A stretch of 51,574 nucleotides of DNA from Ursidibacter arcticus (GTDB lineage: Bacteria > Pseudomonadota > Gammaproteobacteria > Enterobacterales > Pasteurellaceae): contig NZ_LEKM01000105.1 of assembly GCF_009761375.1 (NCBI RefSeq), positions 1-51,574 on the forward strand, in the 5' to 3' direction. Under the pieces are notes generated by a model that had not been told where the DNA came from, did not search any database, and saw nothing but the letters and a program-made list of their open reading frames with translations. Position numbers and translations under genes: made by a program. Each line of letters begins with the position of its first letter. Within the stretch, counting starts at the first letter, position 1. Shown piece after piece: positions 46,112-51,574 of this stretch.

Positions 46112-46699
46112 TTAAGATGCAACTATCTCTAAAAAGTATTGCATTATTCTGGCATCATTGGTTAATTCTGGGTGGAAAGAGCAAGCCAGTACCTTACCTT
46201 GTTTTGCCAATACTACATTACCCTCAAATTCTGCAAGTACTTCTACACGACTATTCTCAATGGTTGAGATATAAGGTGCTCGAATAAATACTGCTGGGAA
46301 TGGCTTTTCTAAGCCTTTTACCGCCAAATCAGTTTGAAAGCTGTCTATCTGCCGTCCAAACGCATTACGTTGCACACAAATATCCATTACCCCTAGATGA
46401 GCAGGCTCTCCACCTTCAATTTGTTTAGCTAATAAGATCATTCCTGCACAAGTACCGAACAATCCTTTTCCTTGTTGAGCAAACTGCTGTATTGCCTCCA
46501 ACAGTCCCACCGTACGCATTAGCTTACCGATAGCAGTACTTTCTCCCCCAGGTAAAACTAAACCATCAAGAGCGGTGAGATCACTTGGATTTTTTACAAT
46601 TTTTGCCGTTGCACCTAATTGCTCAATCTGTTGGCAATGCTCACTTACCGCACCTTGTAGAGCAAGCACACCAATAGTTAAATGACGATAATTTTGCAT
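46112..46699 (-). CDS. pdxT: PLP synthase glutaminase subunit PdxT
   Basis: Glutaminase supplying ammonia to PdxS for pyridoxal-5'-phosphate synthesis. The catalytic cysteine is in FGTCAGMILLA and the His/Glu pair in CSFHPELTND. GVLALQGAVSEH at the start and LPGGEST are family marks. The length is 195 residues. It begins three bases after the pdxS stop and is coupled to it. Confidence 0.95.
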   Translation of the reverse strand: MQNYRHLTIGVLALQGAVSEHCQQIEQLGATAKIVKNPSDLTALDGLVLPGGESTAIGKLMRTVGLLEAIQQFAQQGKGLFGTCAGMILLAKQIEGGEPAHLGVMDICVQRNAFGRQIDSFQTDLAVKGLEKPFPAVFIRAPYISTIENSRVEVLAEFEGNVVLAKQGKVLACSFHPELTNDARIMQYFLEIVAS

Positions 46700-46702
46700 A
46701 CT

Positions 46703-47590
46703 CTACCAACCACGATCTTGCATTCTTTCTGCTGCTGAGAGACGAGAAATTTCAACCCCTTTCATTGGCTCACCCAAATCTTCTGAAAGACGAGCGATTA
46801 AATCGTAGTCTTGATAATGTGTAGTAGCTTGAACAATTGCACGAGCAAATTTCTCTGGATTTTCTGCTTTAAAAATACCTGAACCTACAAAGACACCGTC
46901 AGCACCGAGTTCCATCATCAATGCTGCATCGGCAGGTGTTGCCACACCACCAGCTGCAAAATTCACCACAGGTAATTTACCTAAGGTTTTAATTTGCAGT
47001 AATAATTCAAAAGGTGCACCTAAGTTTTTCGCTTCTGTCATTAGCTCATCGTGGCTCATTGCGACAACTTTACGCACCTGTGCATTAACCTTACGCATAT
47101 GACGAACAGCTTCTACAATATTTCCTGTTCCTGGTTCTCCTTTCGTTCTCAGCATTGACGCTCCTTCTCCAATTCGGCGAAGTGCTTCACCAAGATCACG
47201 ACAGCCACATACGAAAGGCACTCTAAACTCACTTTTTAATAGGTGGAACTCTTCATCTGCAGGCGTAAGTACTTCACTCTCATCAATGTAATCGACCCCC
47301 ATAGACTCTAATACACGCGCTTCAGTAATATGCCCAATACGCGCTTTTGCCATTACAGGAATAGAAACAGCCCCCATAACGTCTTTCACAATTTTAGGGT
47401 TTGCCATACGAGCCACACCGCCTGCTGCACGAATATCAGAAGGTACACGCTCTAATGCCATTACTGCCACTGCACCCGCAGCTTCCGCAATGCGAGCTTG
47501 CTCGGCATTCACAACATCCATAATTACGCCACCTTTTTGCATTTGTGCCATACCACGTTTTACGACATCTGAACCTAGAATTGTTGCCAT
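46703..47590 (-). CDS. pdxS: PLP synthase subunit PdxS
   Basis: Makes pyridoxal-5'-phosphate from ribose-5-phosphate, glyceraldehyde-3-phosphate and ammonia (DXP-independent route). The catalytic lysines are in MAKARIGH and in the later RTKGEPGTG stretch. [19 protein letters not shown] in pieces and [13 protein letters not shown] are intact. The length, 295 residues, is normal. It is divergent from pdxR, 52 bases away, where PdxR should act. Confidence 0.96.
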   Translation of the reverse strand: MATILGSDVVKRGMAQMQKGGVIMDVVNAEQARIAEAAGAVAVMALERVPSDIRAAGGVARMANPKIVKDVMGAVSIPVMAKARIGHITEARVLESMGVDYIDESEVLTPADEEFHLLKSEFRVPFVCGCRDLGEALRRIGEGASMLRTKGEPGTGNIVEAVRHMRKVNAQVRKVVAMSHDELMTEAKNLGAPFELLLQIKTLGKLPVVNFAAGGVATPADAALMMELGADGVFVGSGIFKAENPEKFARAIVQATTHYQDYDLIARLSEDLGEPMKGVEISRLSAAERMQDRGW

Positions 47591-47642
47591 TGTATTTTCC
47601 TTCTGTTAGTGAAATTGCTCGCTATTTTGAGAAATCACAGAT

Positions 47643-49082
47643 ATGATTAAAAGTATCAGTTTTGATGATTTTAATGGTGTCAGAATGAAAAAAATAAATT
47701 ATCGCTTAGATAAAACCGATAAAACGCCACTCTATTTACAGCTTTATCAACAAATCCGTTTAGCAATTCATCAACAACAATTACATTTTGGTGATAAATT
47801 ACCTTCCAAACGCCACTTAAGTGAGTTTCTGCAAATCAGCCAAAACACCGTTGAGAATGCTTATGAGCAATTACTTGCGGAAGGTTATATCAATGCTAAA
47901 GCTCGCAGTGGTTTTTTTGTCAGCTTTCAAGCGGAGCTGGATTTTCCTTGTGATCTGCCACGTCAAAAACAAACTGCATATTTTCAATCTCGCAAAACTT
48001 ACTACGATCTCAATCCTAATTTAATTGATAGTAAAAATTTTCCGATACGTCAGTGGCAAAAAGCAGGAAAACAGAGCCTTAAATTTTGGCAAAATGAAAT
48101 GATTGCCTTAGGCGACAAACAAGGTGATCGTAATTTACGCAATGAAATAGCCCACTACTTATACGCATCTCGTGGAGTAAATTGTGAACCTGAACAAATT
48201 GTAATCGGTACAGGATTAGAAAATTGTGTGCTACAACTAATTTTACTTTTTAATCAAATCAGCGAAAAGCCTATACAATATGCAATGGAGTCTTATGGTT
48301 ATATTACCATTGAAAAAATGCTCACTGCTTATGGTAAAAAAGTACTTCACCTCCCCTTAACCACTGACGGACAGCTTGATCTAGCCACACTGGCGGAAAG
48401 CCAAATAGATGTTGCTTACCTGACTCCATCTAACCTCTACCCGTTCTCACAAGTATTATCTATTGGACAACGCCAACAATTACTAGAATGGGCGAACCAA
48501 CAGCCACAACGTTATATTATTGAAGATGACTACGACAGCGAATATCGCTACAAAGGTAAGCCTATTCCTGCATTACAAAGCCTTGATGTCAATGAGAAGG
48601 TCATTTATCTAGGATCATTCTCTAAACTACTGATGCCATCTTTACGAGTTGGCTTTATGGTATTACCCAAATCCCTACTTTCACTTTATCAAGAATATTG
48701 CGGATTTTTTAACTGTGGTGTTTCTCGCTTTGAACAGCAACGATTAGCCACATTTATTCAACAAGGTGAATTTGAAAAACATATTCAGCGAATGCGGAAA
48801 ATTTATCGTAAAAAAATGGAAATGCTTTGCCGTCTATTGCAATCTCACTCAGATAAAATTCGCTATTATGGCGAACATTCCGGAGCATATTTATTGATTG
48901 AACTCTTGAAAAGCCCGCACACCAGCACTGAATTAGTAGAACGCTGCTTGCAAAAAAACATTAAAATCTACCCGCTTAATTACCCTAATCGGCAACTCTT
49001 TTCCATTGGCTTTGCGGATATTGATGAACAAGAATTTAATGACGTGTTTGAAAAGTTAATTTCAATATTAGTGTTAAAATAG
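47643..49082 (+). CDS. pdxR: MocR-family regulator PdxR
   Basis: GntR-type winged helix at the N terminus (about residues 25-95: TPLYLQLYQQIR, LPSKRHLSEFLQISQNTVENAYEQL in pieces) is fused to a class I aminotransferase fold. The PLP lysine is in IYLGSFSKLLMPSLRVGF, preceded by EDDYDSEYRY. MocR proteins of this context sense PLP and control pdxST. Two starts are possible: 47643, or 47685 (MKKINYRLDK), which begins nearer to the conserved part; neither has a strong ribosome-binding site. The length is 479 or 465 residues. It is divergent from pdxS. Confidence 0.92.
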   Translation: MIKSISFDDFNGVRMKKINYRLDKTDKTPLYLQLYQQIRLAIHQQQLHFGDKLPSKRHLSEFLQISQNTVENAYEQLLAEGYINAKARSGFFVSFQAELDFPCDLPRQKQTAYFQSRKTYYDLNPNLIDSKNFPIRQWQKAGKQSLKFWQNEMIALGDKQGDRNLRNEIAHYLYASRGVNCEPEQIVIGTGLENCVLQLILLFNQISEKPIQYAMESYGYITIEKMLTAYGKKVLHLPLTTDGQLDLATLAESQIDVAYLTPSNLYPFSQVLSIGQRQQLLEWANQQPQRYIIEDDYDSEYRYKGKPIPALQSLDVNEKVIYLGSFSKLLMPSLRVGFMVLPKSLLSLYQEYCGFFNCGVSRFEQQRLATFIQQGEFEKHIQRMRKIYRKKMEMLCRLLQSHSDKIRYYGEHSGAYLLIELLKSPHTSTELVERCLQKNIKIYPLNYPNRQLFSIGFADIDEQEFNDVFEKLISILVLK

Positions 49083-49094
49083 TAGATGAAATAT

Positions 49095-49145
49095 AAAAAA
49101 TTAGGCAAGTGAGTAAACTATTTTATCTACTTGCCTATTATTTAT
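49095..49145. terminator. Bidirectional terminator between pdxR and grxD
   Basis: A 9-bp stem TAGGCAAGT / ACTTGCCTA (49103-49111 / 49130-49138) has A/T-rich flanks giving T-runs on both strands. Confidence 0.65.
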
Positions 49146-49150
49146 TAAAA

Positions 49151-49477
49151 TTACGCTGGGTGTCTTTCTGCAACTTCTTTTAACAATGCTTGTAATTCAC
49201 CTTTTTGGAACATTTCAAGCACGATATCGCAACCACCAATTAACTCACCTTCTACCCATAATTGTGGGAATGTTGGCCAATTTGCGTATTTTGGTAATTC
49301 TGCACGAATATCTGGGTTAGTTAAAATATCTACATAACCAAATGGAACTTGGCAGTTAATTACTGCTTCCACTGCACGAGCAGAGAAACCACAAGATGGG
49401 AATTTTGGCGAACCTTTCATATAAAGTAAGATTGGGTTTTCGCTAATTTGTTTTTGGATTCTTTCGATAGTTTCCAT
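49151..49477 (-). CDS. grxD: Monothiol glutaredoxin (Grx4 type)
   Basis: CGFS-type glutaredoxin, 108 residues, which carries and delivers Fe-S clusters and binds BolA proteins. The active site is PSCGFSARAVEA with a single cysteine; KGSPKFP, the WPTFPQLWV cis-proline and GGCDI glutathione-site motifs are present. The start follows AATGAGG. It is a single gene; its probable partner bolA is at 14553-14864. Confidence 0.95.
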   Translation of the reverse strand: METIERIQKQISENPILLYMKGSPKFPSCGFSARAVEAVINCQVPFGYVDILTNPDIRAELPKYANWPTFPQLWVEGELIGGCDIVLEMFQKGELQALLKEVAERHPA

Positions 49478-49529
49478 TGTTTACCTCATTTAAGTGTTGT
49501 AAGTATCTCCTGATACCTATCTTATTCAA

Positions 49530-49551
49530 AGATGGTACAACTGTACCATCT
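49530..49551 (-). terminator. Hairpin after ettA
   Basis: A 10-bp perfect stem AGATGGTACA / TGTACCATCT with a 2-base loop lies 12 bases beyond the ettA stop. The T-run is weak, so it is a 3'-end hairpin or a moderate terminator. Confidence 0.5.
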
Positions 49552-49562
49552 CTATCGACTTA

Positions 49563-51233
49563 CTACTTCGCAATACGTTTATATTTGATACGATGTGGCT
49601 GTACCGCATCTGCTCCAAAGGTTTTCTTTTTCCACTCTTCGTAGTCAGAGAAGTTACCTTCATAGAAAGTTACTTTACCTTCATCACCGTAGTCAAGAAT
49701 ATGGGTCGCAATACGGTCTAAGAACCAACGGTCGTGCGAAATAACCAATGCACAACCAGGGAACTCTAAAATTGCATTTTCTAATGCACGTAAGGTTTCA
49801 ACGTCTAAATCATTGGTTGGTTCATCTAGTAATAAGACATTTCCGCCTACTTGTAGTAATTTTGCTAAATGTAAACGACCACGCTCACCACCCGATAGCT
49901 CACCTACACGTTTTTGTTGATCTACCCCTTTGAAGTTAAAGCGTCCAACATAAGCACGACTTGGAATTTCAAAGTTGCCAATTCGCATAATATCCTGTCC
50001 ACCAGATACTTCTTCCCAAACGGTTTTGCTGTTATCCATCGCATCACGGAACTGATCAACAGATGCCATTACTACTGTTTCGCCCAAGACGATTGAACCA
50101 GAATCAGGCTGTTCTTGCCCTGATAGCATACGGAATAAAGTTGATTTACCCGCACCATTTGCCCCAATAATCCCGACAATCGCTCCTTTTGGAATAGAGA
50201 ATGAGAGATCGTCAATTAAAGTACGTTCGCCATAAGATTTTGTTAGATTTTGTACTTCAATCACTTTATCCCCTAAGCGTGGGCCAGGTGGAATAAAGAG
50301 TTCATTGGTTTCGTTACGTTTTTGATATTCGCCACTATTAAGTTCTTCAAAACGAGCCATACGAGCTTTACTTTTTGCTTGGCGACCTTTTGGATTTTGA
50401 CGTACCCATTCAAGCTCTTTTTCGATAGATTTCTGACGAGCCGATTCCGCAGCTTGCTCTTGTGCTAAACGTTTCTCTTTTTGCTCTAACCAAGATGAGT
50501 AATTTCCTTCCCAAGGAATACCTTCTCCGCGGTCAAGTTCTAAGATCCAACCTGCTACGTTATCTAAGAAATAACGGTCGTGGGTAATTGCAACGACTGT
50601 GCCTTCATAATCGTGTAAGAAACGTTCTAACCAAGCCACTGACTCTGCATCTAAGTGGTTGGTTGGTTCGTCTAATAACAACATATCTGGCTTTTCAAGT
50701 AATAAACGGCAAAGTGCTACACGACGGCGTTCTCCCCCTGAAAGATGCTCAATTTTTGAGTCCCAGTCAGGTAAGCGTAACGCATCTGCTGCTCGCTCTA
50801 ATTGGTTTTCAAGATTATGACCATCGTGAGCTTGAATAATGGCTTCAAGTTCTGCTTGCTCCGCTGCCAGTTTATCAAAATCAGCGTCAGGATCCGCATA
50901 AAGCGCATACACTTCATCTAAACGGGTAAGTGCTTTTTTAACTTCACCCACTGATTCTTCAATGGCTTCACGCACAGTTTGTTGTGGTTCAAGTTTTGGT
51001 TCTTGTGGAAGATAGCCAATTTTAATCCCTGGTTGTGGGCGAGCTTCACCCTCGATCTCTTTGTCGATACCAGCCATAATGCGTAAAAGTGTCGATTTAC
51101 CCGCACCATTTAAGCCAAGCACCCCGATTTTAGCACCAGGGAAGAAACTTAATGAGATGTCTTTAAGAATGTGTCGTTTTGGTGGAACAACCTTACCAAC
51201 ACGATGCATTGTATAAACAAATTGCGTGGACAT
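49563..51233 (-). CDS. ettA: Energy-dependent translational throttle protein EttA (ABC-F)
   Basis: ABC-F protein that binds the ribosomal E site and gates translation by ATP/ADP ratio. Two ABC domains: Walker A LGLNGAGKST and IGANGAGKST, signatures LSGGERRRV and LSGGERGRL, and LLLDEPTNHLD / LLLDEPTNDLD. The linker (about residues 240-310) carries QNPKGRQAKSKARMARFEEL as in EttA. The length, 556 residues, matches E. coli (555). The chosen start MSTQFVYTMHRVGK has AAGGA nine bases before it; an ATG three codons upstream is too close to that site. Confidence 0.96.
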   Translation of the reverse strand: MSTQFVYTMHRVGKVVPPKRHILKDISLSFFPGAKIGVLGLNGAGKSTLLRIMAGIDKEIEGEARPQPGIKIGYLPQEPKLEPQQTVREAIEESVGEVKKALTRLDEVYALYADPDADFDKLAAEQAELEAIIQAHDGHNLENQLERAADALRLPDWDSKIEHLSGGERRRVALCRLLLEKPDMLLLDEPTNHLDAESVAWLERFLHDYEGTVVAITHDRYFLDNVAGWILELDRGEGIPWEGNYSSWLEQKEKRLAQEQAAESARQKSIEKELEWVRQNPKGRQAKSKARMARFEELNSGEYQKRNETNELFIPPGPRLGDKVIEVQNLTKSYGERTLIDDLSFSIPKGAIVGIIGANGAGKSTLFRMLSGQEQPDSGSIVLGETVVMASVDQFRDAMDNSKTVWEEVSGGQDIMRIGNFEIPSRAYVGRFNFKGVDQQKRVGELSGGERGRLHLAKLLQVGGNVLLLDEPTNDLDVETLRALENAILEFPGCALVISHDRWFLDRIATHILDYGDEGKVTFYEGNFSDYEEWKKKTFGADAVQPHRIKYKRIAK

Positions 51234-51345
51234 TATATTCATTCCTTATTGATAAAAATTGAGAGCTATTCTACTTGAAATTGGGCTAGGTGGGAATCTG
51301 AAATCTTGCTTAGATAAAATCTATCTTTAAGAAAATTTTTTTGGG

Positions 51346-51412
51346 GTAAGGTAGACTTTAGCCCACCATATTTAAAATCAATCAGTTACAAAATGGTGGG
51401 CTAAATCCCACC
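51346..51412. repeat. Degenerate REP doublet (GTGGGC type)
   Basis: Two inverted degenerate REPs of the type that flanks the RAYT gene. The left has GTAA in place of GTAG and two changes in one stem arm (51346-51367). The right has one change (51395-51412), and its tag is replaced by the first bases of the 162-bp element. The tags face outward, as at the RAYT gene, with a 27-base spacer. It looks like an old gene-free relative of the RAYT module. Confidence 0.65.
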
Positions 51413-51574
51413 CAGATTATTGACAAAGTCTTTTTTCATTCGGACGCCAGCGTGGCGTCCCTACAAGGAAAGTTATAACCAATTGAAAAATAACAGATTT
51501 TATTTTGTTATGTAGGGACGCCACGCTGGCGTCCGTTAATTGGATACAACAAATTGGGGTTTGTCATCAGTCTG
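51413..51574. repeat. 162-bp MITE-like element with two inverted REPs, copy B
   Basis: Reverse complement of 60-221, same length. The internal REPs are at 51442-51464 and 51512-51534, both with perfect GGACGCCA/TGGCGTCC stems and complete inward tags. The left end abuts the degenerate REP stem with no base between. The right end coincides with the end of the window, so the flank there cannot be judged. Confidence 0.85.

Overview
The window is ordinary chromosomal DNA of a member of the Pasteurellaceae. It is A+T-rich and densely coding. The gene neighbourhoods are classic for the family (pnp-nlpI-deaD, rpsB-tsf, dnaB-ycgL-nrdR, hflKC, pdxST with a divergent pdxR). Copies of the DNA-uptake core ACAAGCGGT place it in the Actinobacillus pleuropneumoniae / Mannheimia / H. 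ducreyi side of the family, not the H. influenzae side. No plasmid, prophage, rRNA or CRISPR was seen, and the only tRNA is tRNA-Ser(GGA).

Layout. Bases 1-5450 hold deaD, nlpI and pnp. Bases 5700-6900 are a wreck: the signal-peptide start of a TonB-dependent receptor, under a good Fur box, is joined out of frame to the last part of an SbmA/YddA-type ABC transporter. Bases 7100-10700 carry an orphan oppA, a purine-type NCS2 permease and trxA. Bases 10800-24600 are housekeeping genes: tsf, rpsB, glmU, tRNA-Ser, bolA/yajG, nrdR-ycgL-dnaB, rnm, a REP-flanked RAYT transposase, an exported SAM-hydroxide adenosyltransferase family protein, sbcB, abgA and tqsA. Bases 24600-34550 hold cybC, fabB, dcuC-pepE, a divergent S46 dipeptidyl-peptidase, purA and hflC-hflK. 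Bases 34650-45100 hold an MBL-fold hydrolase and then a galactosamine / beta-galactoside locus. That locus reads agaR, agaS, PTS EIIB-EIIC-EIID, a HAD phosphatase, a GH35 beta-galactosidase, PTS EIIA and a LacD-type aldolase. It is interrupted by an inverted emrE gene and by a DUF559 nuclease gene framed by inverted palindromic repeats. Bases 45380-51240 hold a YebE-like gene, pdxT-pdxS, pdxR, grxD and ettA.

How the genes work together. The aga/bga block looks like a self-contained route for host-glycan sugar: GH35 cleavage of beta-galactosides, mannose-family PTS uptake, AgaS deamination/isomerisation and LacD cleavage. A DeoR-type repressor and a near-consensus CRP site sit at its head. No deacetylase or tagatose-6-phosphate kinase lies in the block. 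A second theme is peptide use: an S46 dipeptidyl-peptidase in the envelope, cytosolic PepE (Asp-X dipeptidase) co-transcribed with DcuC, AbgA and OppA.

The most unusual material is small-repeat biology. A YafM-type RAYT gene sits between two inverted REPs that carry the GTAG head. A second REP family, with the same GTAG head but a different stem, is built into a 162-bp element present in two inverted copies near the two ends of the window, each butted against an existing hairpin. A DUF559 (Vsr-fold) nuclease gene has the same architecture as the RAYT module but a different enzyme, and its own ribosome-binding site lies in the repeat.
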